A stretch of DNA of 64,000 bases from Sinotaia quadrata. Taxonomy: Eukaryota > Mollusca > Gastropoda > Architaenioglossa > Viviparidae. This document shows positions 13,401 through 27,027 of this stretch, piece by piece. The stretch's first letter is position 1. Each line of letters starts with the position of its first letter. The position numbers were made by a program, and so were the translations under genes. The stretch covers positions 51,915,201-51,979,200 of the forward strand of contig CM054184.1 of NCBI GenBank assembly GCA_028829895.1, in the 5' to 3' direction. Under the pieces are notes generated by a model. That model was not told the origin of the DNA. It searched no databases and worked only from the letters and a program-made list of their open reading frames with translations.

Positions 13401-16400
13401 AAGTCGCAGACGCTTTAATAGACGTATTTTCTCGCACGGGCGTTCCCCGAGAGATATTGAGTGACCAGGGCACTCAATTCACCTCAGCAATGATGGCTGA
13501 AACAATGCGTCTACTAGCGTGTAAACAGTTGTTCTCATCACCATATCATGCTCAGTCTAATGGTGCCGTTGAACGTTTCAACGGTACAATAAAGAAAATG
13601 TTAATTAAAATGGCCTCGGAACAACCCGACCAGTGGCCACGTTTTCTAGCACCATTACTCTTCGCGTATCGCGAACTCCCACAAGAGAGTACGGGTTATT
13701 CACCGTTCCAACTACTATACGGCAGACAACCTCGTGGTCCCCTTAAGCTAATAAAAGAAACATGGGTCAAGGGAGACACTGTGACCGATGGTAAAGATGT
13801 TCACACGTACGTAGCCGAACTACGTCAACGTCTGACCGAGACATGTCACTTAGCACAGGAAAACATTCGCGAAAAACAACCCCGATACAAGCGAAATTTT
13901 GACCGTACGGCTGTGGAACGTGACCTCGAACCAGGTCAGCTCGTGTTACTCTTGCGGCCCACCCATAACAACCGCATGCAAATGCACTGGCGTGGACCCT
14001 ACCGCGTTATTAAGCGTGTGAAGCAGAACGACTACAGCATACAGATAGGATATAAGCAGAAAACCTATCACATAAATATGCTAAAGCGTTACTATGAACG
14101 CAGCGACGAACAGATACAAAACGTGAATGTCGCACTGATACAATTGGAAGACTCCAATTTCAGAACAGACATGATGTCCGCCGAAACCCAGCCTAACTCC
14201 GCAGTTACAGTCGATCAAGTCGAGATTGACTCAAACTTAACTGTCGAACAGCGCGACGCAATGTCAAAGCTCTTACACAGACACGCGCGCATATTCACCG
14301 ACCAACCGGGCCACTCGGATTTGGTTGAACACCGCATCAAACTTTTAAGTGACAAACCGATACGCTTAAAACAGTACCCACAGAAATATGAGAGCACAAA
14401 GTACATAGCAGAACAGGTGCGTGAAATGCAAAAACAGGGCGTGATTGAACAGTCAATCTCCCCATATTCATCACCGGTCGTCTTAGTTAAAAAGAAAGAC
14501 GGTACGCTTCGTTTTTGTGTGGACTACAGACAGTTAAATGAGATAACTGAATTCGATGCGGAACCCATTCCAAATCAGGACGAATTATTCGCAAAACTAA
14601 CCAAGGCACATTACTTTTCGAAGTTTGACATGTGCAAAGGGTACTGGCAACTGTCGGTTGCTATTGACGACAGACCAAAAACAGCCTTTCCAACCCCGCT
14701 AGGCTTATTTCAGTTTTGCCGACTACCGTTCGGACTAGCGAACGCACCCGCAACATTCGCGCGCTTCATGCGAAAATTACCGTTAGAGAGCGTTGACGCA
14801 TTGAATTTCTTTGATGACATACTGGTAGCAACAGGAACATGGGACCAACATTTATCCTCAGTGGGTGGTCTACTTGACATTCTCGAGCGCCATAGATTGA
14901 CCGTGAAACCTTCCAAAGTACGCGCGGGCTTTCGGGAGATTGAGTTTCTTGGCCATATCATAAGTGACGGACAAATAGGCCCAAATCTAGACTTAACTGC
15001 AGCCATTCGTGACATGACCTTACCGACTACAAAGAAACAGGTCAGGGCAGTTTTGGGACTAGTGGGGTACTACCGAAAATTTGTCCCAAACTTTAGTACG
15101 CTTCTTAAACCACTGACGGACTTAACTGGAAACAAACAACCCACGAAAATACGATGGACGGCAGAGTGTAGCACCGCCCTCGAAAAAGTGAAGGACATCT
15201 TGACCAGTAAACCCGTCCTACAGTTACCAGACTTTGACAAGAGATTTATTGTCAGGACCGACGCATCAGACGAAGGCCTCGGTGCCATACTTCTCCAAGA
15301 GACAGATGACGAATACCTACCGGTAGCATACGCGTCTAAGAAACTGTTAGATCGTGAGACACGGTATTCTACGATTGAAAAAGAGTGCTTAGCAATCGTA
15401 TGGGCACTCAAGAAATTTAGTGCATATCTGTACTCTAAACCATTCATCCTGCAGTGCGATCATAAGCCGCTGACATATCTGCGCACTAGCATGTACGATA
15501 ACGCTAGGCTAACTAGATGGACACTCCTGCTACAGGAGTATAGCTTCGTTGTCGAACACATCGCGGGCCGAGAAAATTCGGGTGCCGATGCATTATCCCG
15601 GCATGCCATAACCGCGATATAAACAAGAGAGAGGATAGTCTCTCCACAGATGCGCATATAATTCCTGTGGGGACTATCGTGTGAAATAAAATTCTTTTTT
15701 GTTCCTATTTGATTTCCACTCTGTGAGCTCCAATCAATTTTAAGAAGGGGGTTGTCACAGGAAATGAGGGACCGAAATTATATTTTATTTCATTTTAAAA
15801 AACCGCTAACAAAACTAATTGAAGTAATCCGAGTTTTGTTATTTTTCGTATGTAGCATGTAAATTCCAGTAACGGTCACCTAAGATCTCTTTAGTAGACA
15901 GACGTTTGTGACGCAGTGTGTGTTAATTATCATATCATATTGAATATATGTATTAGTTTATGAAGAATATGTATATTAAATAAATGGGGACAACTGCGCA
16001 ATACCGTCACATGTTGTTGACGAGAGAAATGACCAGTGCGCATTAGGATTGACCACAGAAAAGCGTGCATCACGATTACCACTATATATCCAAGGCAAAA
16101 ATCATGTCACAGGACATAGCTTCTGGAAGTTTTGGAAACCTTCAGTGAAAGCTATATAAGAGACAAAATGAAGATTTACTCTCAATGTTGAAAACGTCGA
16201 TTCGTCTGAAGCCAGTCTAACTTCACGTATGAATTATCTCATGTACAGAGATTTCATAAAGGAAAGCTGCAATAATCTCTTTCCATCCGTTTTCCATCCG
16301 TCTGATGCCATATATTGAGTAACGAGGCAAAATTACTCAGTATAATTGTTGGCAAAGTGGAGAGTTCACTGTCAAGAAAAACCCATGCATGTGACGCTGG

Positions 16401-19400
16401 TTGTATGCAGTTAACGACACGAGGGACCAATTTTGTCTTCCCCCTGTCTGAGTTCGTTTGGCAGTCTATCCCGCAAATTGAGAGGCTAGCACCGAGGTTT
16501 TCTTACAGATATCCGGATTTCTACACTCAATGTAATGCGACGACACATCCCACTGGACGACTCCACCCGATAATGCTAAACGTCGTTGGGGTGTCCGTTT
16601 CCACGACAACCGGTACAACGATAATTATCGAGGCTGACAACAGTCAGCTAAATTTCAGATTTCTCCCCAGTGATAATCTGAAAGTGGTGCCTAGATTCTG
16701 CAGAATCTTCACCTGTAATGCGACGCCTCAATTGCGTCCCGTCTTCACTTTGAAGTGCCGCTTATAAGTGACGTGTGAGATTACGTCATCTCCTTGGAAC
16801 TCTGACATTAATAGTGAGTAATCATTAGCACGGCTAACGCGCACATACTTAAGTCTAGGACTCTTAAGAAAATGAACACTATTATATCGTTTGCAAAATA
16901 AGAACTCTAATGTTAAAAGTAATGCTTATTTTACATGTGAACTATTGTTAAAGCGGCCCCATTTGCCGCATAAGAATTGTGTAATTAATCTTTATTTTAT
17001 ATTTTGAATTTCATCATTTTCATCTCCCCTTATTTCCCACAGAGTGTATGACATTGGAAAGTTGAATGAATGATTAATCACTGTGCGAAAGAGTAGTGCC
17101 CCTTTTAAATCGGGAAATAAATAACCTGATTTAAACATCTTTCAACTCTCTTGTTATTCATAATTTTTGAGAGGGACGAAAGAATTTGTACTATTGTTTT
17201 GCACCGTTCGTCTGTTCGTCCATTTATTCACATTTATGATACACACTCACAACACACACCGCCAATAAAACGTTCCTTGGCATGACATTAATAAATTGGG
17301 CCCCACCCAAACATCAATGGCGTATGTCATGTGTGTCTATGTAACAACTTGACGCGACGTAGTACTGGCACACGTCACGGGCTTTTCTTGGAGGTGCACC
17401 GGAGCAGGCCAAAAATAGACTTCACCCCTTGCATCTCTAACTTCAGCTCGGGTCGGCTTGTAACGAGCCTCCCGTTTTGTGACAGTTATATATGTGTTAT
17501 GGTTGCAATAATTATTGATTAACTTCTGTAGGAATGCGTTATATATGTGTTATGGTTGCAATAATTATGCTTCTGTAGGAATGCGTTATTTATGTAGGGC
17601 TGCAAACCGAGTCTTGTTTATGAACGTTGATATAATGTGTTCAGGACTGCAATACCGTTTTGTTTAGGAATGTTGATATCTGTTCTCAGGATTGCAATAT
17701 CGAGTCTTTTTCAGGAATGTTGATGCATAATTTGGTTTTATTAGTAAAACTATGGGTGGAGAAATGACGGTTATACACGATTCTGAATTAACTAATCAAA
17801 AGATTGACCTACATTTAAATGTCTGACCGAAACTCATCATTTTTATCAATTTAATAGAATTTCGAATTAACTAATCAAAAGATTGACCTACATTTAAATG
17901 TCTGAGCGAAACTCATCATTTTTATCAATTTAATAGAATTTCGAATTAACTAATCAAAAGATTGACCTACATTTAAATGTCTGAGCGAAACTCATCATTT
18001 TTATCAATTTAATAGAATTTCGAATTAGAATGTAACGTGATTGACTGGTATCTCTACAGGGTCTGGTTTATGTCCTGTGTGGTGTTTACACTTCTTTGTA
18101 ACGTTAACGTCACTGGCTGACCTTTGTTACAGGATCTGGTTTGTGTCCTATGGGGTGTTTACACTTCTTTGTAAATGTAACGTCACTGGCTGACCTTTGT
18201 TACAGGGTCTGGTTTGTGTCCTATCTGGTGTTTACACTTCTTTGCAACTGTAACGTCACTGGCTGACCTTTTTTGCAGGGTCTGCTGTATCCTGCATGCT
18301 ATGGAATACTCCGGTTTTGGTCGACTCCTGCAGAACGCAGCCGTGTGGGGTCTTTGGTCTTGACAGGTAAACTTATTTAATTTTATCAACGGTATGTTGT
18401 TTTAGGATTTCTTTTGCCAGTGTACGGCTGCTTATTTTTCCTCAAGACGTCTCTGATTTTCTTGTAGACTTAGTGACTAAACGGAGCGATTTGTGTATTC
18501 TTGAGAATTTGAAGAAAACCGTATAAAACGGTTATACGGAATTGTTTAATTCAGTCCTGTTGGTGCGTTCCCTTGTGTATTCCTGAGAATTTGAAGAAAA
18601 CCGTATAAAACGGTTATACGGAATTGTTTAATTCAGTCCTGTTGGTGCGTTCCCTTCCTATCTTTGTATTTGTTTGCTAAAGTAAACTAGAGCGAGTATA
18701 ACTGAAAATGTATGTTATTTTATTTTATGATCGGTTTACAGGTAAATTAGAATAAGTATAACTGATAATAATTTTTTACTAAATTTGAGACCGAAGATGG
18801 AGGTAAATTAGAACGAGTATAACTGATAATATTTATTTTAAGACAAGTGCTCGGTAAGTGTAAAGAACTATCCCCGTTAGTTTTTATTTTGTTGCACTGC
18901 AGATCCTATTTGGATAGTGTTCAATTCCCACTTTGTTGTGGACCACACAGTGAAAAGAGATCCAAGCAGTTAGAGTAAATGTGTCAGAAATTTTAAATGC
19001 AGCTCTCATCTAAATGAGATCATTACTCCTAACAAGTTTTAACATCAATTTTGAATTAATGTACATCTTTTAAAAATCCGCCTCTTGAAAAGGATTTCTG
19101 TGGTCGAATTATGCTCACCGGGATGTCAGTGACATTTATTTTCTGTTACTAAGGTCCTAGCCGATGTCAGTGACATTTATTTTCTGTTACTAAGGTCCTA
19201 GCCGATGTCACTGACATTTATTTTCTGTTACTAAGGTCAAGGTCCTAGCCGATGTCACTGACATTTATTTTCTGTTACTAAGGTCAAGGTCCTAGCTGAT
19301 GTCAGTGACATTTATTTTCTGTTACTAAGGTCCTAGCCGATGTACAAACAGATTATTTACTTTGTGCTTTTCTTTTCAGGGGCTTACATCGGACCAATTA

Positions 19401-22400
19401 TTGGTTTTCCGTTGGCTGGCATCATCACTGATTATATGGGCTGGCAGTATATATACTACGTAAACGGTTGGTAAAAATATACTTTGTTGTGTATTTATTA
19501 TGAAACAGATTAATTCAAGAACTATTTTGCGCTTTTTGTGATGGCAGTGAATGGACAGAATGGCGAAGTTATTCTTTCGTTTGCTTCAGAAATAAGATCC
19601 ATGTTGTTTGCCGCACCTCAGAGTGGATTGCGTGTCTTACCAAGGGAAGAAAATCTGCTAGGTGACCCCGTAATCAATGGAAATTGAATTTACAGAGAAA
19701 CAAGTGGATAATATTTAGCAAATTTTGCCCATTGATATTTGAACACTCTTGCTTTCAAAGTGGATGTAAAACACCCACTCACCTATCCTATCAGCCATCA
19801 ATTATTCTATCAAACCAAACGATCTATCGACCATACAACCAACTAACCAACCAACCGACCGACCAACCAACCAACCAACCAACCAGCCAACCATTAATGT
19901 CAGCAGATTTTGTTCCTGTTTATTTTTAAAAAACATTTTGCTTATATATTGAGTATGAGAAAAGAACAGAGTGATGGTCTTATTTATCCTTACCATCTTA
20001 TTTGTCTGATCACAACTATATCTGTCCCTACGACTGTCTGTCTGTCTGCTTATTTCTACATAACCAGTTAAATATGTATTATGCCGAGTAGACGCCATAT
20101 ATTATACAATGACGGCAGAAGACTGGATTTAACTTACATTTTCAGAGCAGTTTGGTTTATAAAAATACTGTAATAGTGTGACGCCAACGCCACCTAATTA
20201 ATGGTTATTATTATTATTATTTAATCGTCCATAACTAATTACAAGTGATGAGAATCTTAATTTATGTTATTAATAATTATTTGAAATGACGAGAGGGTCT
20301 CTGAAGCTATGAGATTACTATTATCATATCTCCATATTATGATAAATACACACCTCTCAATATGCAGGCAATGGACTGAAAGAGTAACCTCCCCGTACTC
20401 TTTTCAAGCTTATCCCCAGTATTGTAAATAAACACCATGGAATCATTCTGACCTGGCAAACGTCCATCAAGTAATGGATACCATCTTCTAAGGCCTGTCT
20501 TATTAATTATTATGCCCCCATCAATACTCCTGACCTTTTAACCCAGCTAAGCACACGAAGTCAAAGGTGTTGATAAATGAATAGAATATATTACCAATGT
20601 AAGTTAACTACACACTACACAGCAATTCAACATTGATCAAGTACAAATAATGACTTATACAACAAATACTTACAGACATACACAGAATAAAAAAAAAAGT
20701 AAGTGTATATTAACAGTTAAGTCTAAATGCTCTCCTGGTATGTGATTATCTCCAGCCCTCCCTAGAGGCTCCTGGCATGAACAGTATTCTCTAAAAGTGC
20801 TACTAAAGTCAAATAGTGCACATCATGAGAGAATAAGGACAGTTCAAAGTTTGTTTACAAACAAAATGGTCACATGACCTTATGCTCTTCACTGGTGGTA
20901 TGTGACGTTAGAGGCAAGGCTCACACACAGCGCAGTGCACATCATGAGAGAATAAGGACAGTTCAAAGTTTGTTTACAAACAAAATGGTCACATGACCTC
21001 TATGCTCTTCACTGGTGGTATGTGACGTTAGAGGCAAGGCTCACACACAGCGCAGTGCACATAGCAAGTCTAAACAGTCTTCGATGCAAGAGTCCTCAAC
21101 AGCCACAGACAGAAAAACCACACAGACTCATATGCAGGAGGTGCCAGGGAACCAAAAGTCGAAGAGATCAGAGAATATATAAAAATAGCACTGCCACTCC
21201 TTTACTCCTGGAAAACAGTTTTTGTGCACATAAGCGCTTTGACTAGCTTTTCATCTACCCATATATCTTTCTTAACTCTCATCAGAATTAATTTAGTGGT
21301 TCTAAAATTCAATTATTTTATTCTCTGGTCTGACTGAGTGCCATTACTTGTTTTACTACACCTTTAAATAAACACAAAACTATACTGCACGTTTCTCTTA
21401 CCAATTATTTACATATTAATTTAGTGGTTCTAAAATTCAATTATTTATTCTTTACCCTGAGGATGAGTGGCATTACCTGTTTTACTACACCTTTAAATAA
21501 ACACAAAACTATACTGCACGTTTCTCTTACCATTTATTTACATATTAATACAGATCAAAATAACTGAACAATGTGATATTTCGTCATCCTAAGAAACAAA
21601 TCTCTAAATCATTGCAGGAACAGACTGACATGGATTTAGACTTGCCACGTTAATTACTACAAATTCCCAACTATAGTTGTCAGTTACAAATAAATCAGCT
21701 AACTTTAAATCACGTGGTGTTTTAACTAAATAAAATAATTATAAAGATACATCAGAATTACAAAACAGTACACAAGAATATACACATGAAAATTAAAATA
21801 CATTATTATTCAGTTTAAAGAAAAACATGAAAATTACATTTCTATTTAGCTGAAAGGAAACATTACAAGTTAGAAGATTTATGACTGAGGCTTCTCACGA
21901 GTGACCTTGACCATGCATATGCATCAAAAATGGGGACTTTCAAAGGAAAAAAAAAACATGCATCATTCATGCATTCATTCACTTCGACAAGTGATGAGAG
22001 ACAAGGGGTTGGTCAGTTGTAGCTGACCAGCACAAGGCCATTGGTCACCTGTAAATGGCTTATTCATTACAGGTCCCTTAAGACTGTTTGGAGTCACTGA
22101 TAATCTTGATATCCCTAACCAGGTCTGGTGATTGGACTTACATATTAAATGAAACTTGACTAGAATTTCACAAAGAGTGACATTGTATCTGCCTACCATG
22201 AATGTTACTTCAGGCAATGTCTAGTAATCTGTTCTGGAGAAACTGTTGCATTTTTTCATTATGTATTTTGCTTATCATGCTGTGCATGAGGTCTACTTTA
22301 TAAATCTTACTGCATAAATATCTGTAACATGAGTAAGTGCTCCACAGTTTTTATCACAAAATATTTCATAAATAAAGGTATATAGAAGCATGTGACAAAC

Positions 22401-25400
22401 AAAGGAAGGGGTGAAATTATTTGTCACAGTATGGGTGTAATTTTTGTCTTTATAAGACTGTAATGTGTACGATATGAAACTGTAAATGTAACCAGAGAAA
22501 TAATATTGTTACACAGTACTTTTAAACATTACTTTATCTAATCCTTAGGTGGTATGGGTGTGATATTTGCCTTTATAAGACTGTAAATGTTAACTAGAGA
22601 AATAGTAATGTTACATAATACTTCTCAGTGTGAACATTACTTTGTCTAATCTTTAGGTGGTATGGGTGTGATATTTGTCTTTATATGGCTGTGGCTGTCA
22701 CAAGAGAAGCCCTCCCACCACAAGATGATCAGCAAGAAAGAGCTGGACTTCATTGAGGAGATGCAAGGCAGTGACAGGATTGATTATGAGGTAGGTCACA
22801 TGCACATTGATTGACAGGATTGATTATGAGGTAGGTCACATACACATTCCCACATCCACTTACTCACCCACACCACCTCACTCCTTTGATAACTATATCA
22901 TGGTCTGTTGAAGTACTGCATTGCTGTCTTTTCCTTGCCAGAGAAAATCAATGATAGTGGACTTCATTTTGTTTGGCTAAATGACTATGAGACAATATAA
23001 CCTCCAGTATCACTTAAAACAAATTGATTCTCCTATATACAGCCAATTTTTTTCCTATTAATCATTTTCCCCAAACACACATTCCATTTTAATAATAATA
23101 TAATTCGTACATCTGTATATAGTCAACTGTTTTGTTTTTAAGTTTGTACATCTGTACAAATGTACAGAGTTTAAATATTTTGGTGCATATTTATACAACT
23201 ATTGTCTTTAAAAATAATGTTACAAAACACTACACAGCCAGTGAACTTTAATAATAATTGTGTACAGATATACACAGACACAAATAATTGTAATAATCAT
23301 TTTGTTCACCATGCAAGTAAAATGTATTTTTAATAATCATTTTGTTCACCATGCAAGTAAAATGTATTTTTAATAATCATTTTGCATATACAAACATTCA
23401 ACTTTAATATACATATACGTTTTACATCTGTTCAAAAGCCAGTGAAAGTTTCATAATCATTTTGCACAATTTTGCATGGCAATTGGCTTTTTAATAATCA
23501 TTTTATACATCTATACATAACCAGTATTAATAATCATTTTGTATATATCTCTTCATAGCCAGTGTCTTTATACTAATCATTTTATACATCTGTGTACAGC
23601 CAATTATATTTTACATAATCATTTTATACATTTATACAAAACCTTTCTCATTGCTTTCATCTATTCATAGTAAAATGTCTTTATACATTTATACATATGT
23701 CTTTAGACAATATATTTCTAATAATCATTTTGTACATTAATATATTTTAACAACCATTTTGTACATCTGTAAACAGAATATTTTACCAATAATTGTGTTC
23801 TCTTCACAATCAATGACTGTTTAGTTTGAACCTCTATATCAAATAATTTTTTGTTAAAACATTTTGTTTTCTTAAATTTGTTCACAACCATTCATGCTAG
23901 CATATGAATTCCAACCTTGTTTCATGCAAAATATACAAGCCCAAAGTTCTTTTTCAGAAATTTTAAGAGTGTGTAATGCTGAGAATTGAGAGCTTTAAGT
24001 ATTTCATTGCACATAGTGACTTTACTGAACAAAGTTCATGAATATTTTTCTGAACCTGCAGGTTTATATTAGATATTTTATTTTTACAGTTATATCATTG
24101 AACATTTTCAGAAAAGGAAAAATCGGCTTTGTCAGCCTTGAGTAATTTTGCCAGCTTTTGCACATTATCTTTGCATTTATTTGTTCATGCACAGGGAATT
24201 CCAATCCCATGGTTCAACATTCTGACTTCACTTCCTGTCGCAGCGCTGTGCATATGTCATTTTGCACGGAATTGGGTCTTTATTCTGATGCTGACCAATG
24301 AACCTAACTACCTAAATATATTTCATTTCTCTATAGCTGAGGTATGATCATTCAAGTACATTTTTTTAAAAATTAGTGCATGTCTGAGATAAGACGTTTC
24401 AGTAAACATATAGTTTTGTGAATCTGAGCTAGGCATTCCAGTAAATTTATTTCATTTTGTAAGTCTGAAGTAAGATATTCTAGTAAATATTTGTAAGTCT
24501 GAAGTAAGATTTTCTAGTAAATATATTTCATTTTTGTAAATTTGAGGAAAGTCTGAAGTAAGACATTCTAGTATATATATCCTCTCTCTCTCTCCCCCTC
24601 CCTTCCCCTCTTTCTGTTTCTTCTTCCCTTCTTTCTTTCTCTCTCTCTCTCTCTCTCTCTCTCCCTCCCTCCCTCCATTACCCTCCAACCTTCAATCTTC
24701 ATCCTTTGATTTCTAATTACCTTGACATTTATTACTTTAAACATACAAAAGCTCTCCCTTCTCTTCTTATTGCTTCCACAATAAGAGAAAATTAATTTTA
24801 TCCACATTCTTTTAACTAAACACCACACTTTGATCTTTTTTCTGCAAACCTCCTATAATTAACATAAAACTATGTTCATTATAATTAATCAGTAAATTTA
24901 CAGGTAGGTATGGCATAGAGGAGAAGTCCCTTAATGTAATTCATAGAACCATTTGTTCTGAAATCTGTATTCACCCACCCACCTCGCCCAGCATTTCCTT
25001 CATAGGCAAAGACAAATACCTCATCGTCATTCTGTCTTGTTTTAATTTTTCTTTTACATTAAAAATATATATCAAATTCTTTTACAATGCCAGATTGGTC
25101 TGTGCTCCGCCCTTTCCCTAGCAATGAGTTCATCATCGCCCTTCTGTCTTAGTTCGAATTGTTCTTTTACATTAAAATACATTGAAATGCATTAAAATTA
25201 AATACATTGAAAATACATTGAAATACCTTAAAATTTTAATACATTAAAATAATATATATTGAAATATATTAAAAATTAAATACGTTAATATATTGAAATA
25301 CATTAAAAATACATTGCAATAGATTAAAATTAAATACATTATAAATACAATGAAATACAATTTAAAAAAATACAATACATTAAAAATATATTGAAGTACA

Positions 25401-26996
25401 TTAACATTTTATTACATTAGTGCATGAAAATTTTCCTGAAATACATTAAAAATACCCACTGAAATACATTAAAAAATTAAATACATTAAAACTACATTGA
25501 AATCGATTACAAAATTAAATACATTAGAAATTCTTGTAAAATTCTAGAATGGTCTGTACTCCGCTCTTCCACACGTCCTGAAGACGTCCACGTCATTGTT
25601 CAGTGGCTACGTTGCCGACTACATGATAACAAATCACTGGGCGAATACTTCTTATACGAGGAAAATCTTGACTGGCGGTATGTATGACTTGTTTATCATT
25701 CTCGGCTCTCCTTGCCTGGCGTTATGTGTGTCTTGGTTATCATTTTCGTTTCTCTTTGCCTGGCGGTATGTGTGTCTTGGTTATCATTTTCGTTTCTCCT
25801 TGCCTGGCGGTATGTGTGCCTTGTTTCATTCTCGTTATGCCAGGGTTGCAGATCACGAATTAATCATATCGGCGGATGTGGTTGATGAAAATAAAATTGT
25901 AATATCTGTAATGAGAGTTTGGATAAAATTTAAAGCTGATTCATCTAGACTCTAGATAGGCCTATATACACTGCTGAATAGTTTAGATTAAAACTTGTAG
26001 GATAACAAAGATAAAACTGGTAGGATAACAAAGATAAAACTGGTAGGATAACAAAGATAAAACTGGTAGGATAACAAAGATAAAACTGGTAGGATAACAA
26101 AGATAAAACTAGTAGGATAACAAAGATAAAACTGGTAGGATAACAAAGATAAAACTGGTAGGATAACAAAGATAAAACTGGTAGGATAACAAAGATAAAA
26201 CTGGTAGGATAACAAAGATAAAACTAGTAGGATAACAAAGATAAAACTGGTAGGATAACAAAGATAAAACTGGTAGGATAACAAAGATAAAACTGGTAGG
26301 ATAACAAAGATAAAACTGGTAGGATAACAAAGATAAAACTGGTAGGATAACAAAGATAAAACTGGTAGGATAACAAAGATAAAACTGGTAGGATAACAAA
26401 GATAAAACTTGTAGGATAACAAAGATAAAACTTGTAGGATAACAAAGATAAAACTGGTAGGATAACAAAGATAAAACTTGTAGGATAACAAAGATAAAAC
26501 TGATAGAATAACAAAGATAAAACTAGAAAAATAAATGCTAAGGTAGTTTGAAAAAACTGCTATGATAACTTATATTAAACTAGAGAAATAATCCGCTTGT
26601 ATAGCTTATGTTAAACTAGTGATATAAACTGCTAGGTAAAACTAGAGAGATCAGTTGCTAAGATAGCTTATGTTAAACTAGAGATATACCCACCAGAACT
26701 AAATTATTGAAACTGACTTTAGCGATTAATAATTTGCGAAAGTAAACATTTAAACTGTTATAATACCAGAGACATGCGAAGGCGTGTACCTTTTGTAATA
26801 GTTGTCTTTCCTTGACTGGCAGTGCATGTATGATGTATTACACTTTTAACATGACAATTCACACATTATCACGCCATGAAAATCTTTAATGTTTAAAGAA
26901 ACTATTTTTTTTACATACATTTCAGGAAAAAGGAAATAACGGACATATTGTATTTCATGGTTTTAAAATATTTATTATTTGTAACAATTTCATGTA

Positions 26997-27027
<31 letters not shown>

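Larger units (their letters stand above)
8838..17484 (+). mobile_element. Complete Ty3/gypsy-type LTR retrotransposon, Gmr1-like pol order
   Basis: The 8647-bp element lies in the sense orientation in the SLC17 intron. It has LTRs at 8838-10569 and 15753-17484, a TG...CA boundary on each, flanking GTTAT duplications (8833-8837 and 17485-17489), a primer binding site just inside the left LTR, a polypurine tract before the right LTR, and one uninterrupted gag-pol ORF. Integrase lies before reverse transcriptase, the order known for copia elements and for the Gmr1-like group within the Ty3/gypsy lineage. Intact structure and matching LTRs indicate a recent insertion. Confidence 0.95.

Noticed and set aside
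12412..15657. Minus-strand ORFs under gag-pol
   Set aside because: Shadows of the intact plus-strand polyprotein; no motif was recognised in any.
25945..26514. Four hydrophobic minus-strand ORFs as membrane proteins
   Set aside because: They are frames of a 23-bp minisatellite inside a transporter intron.
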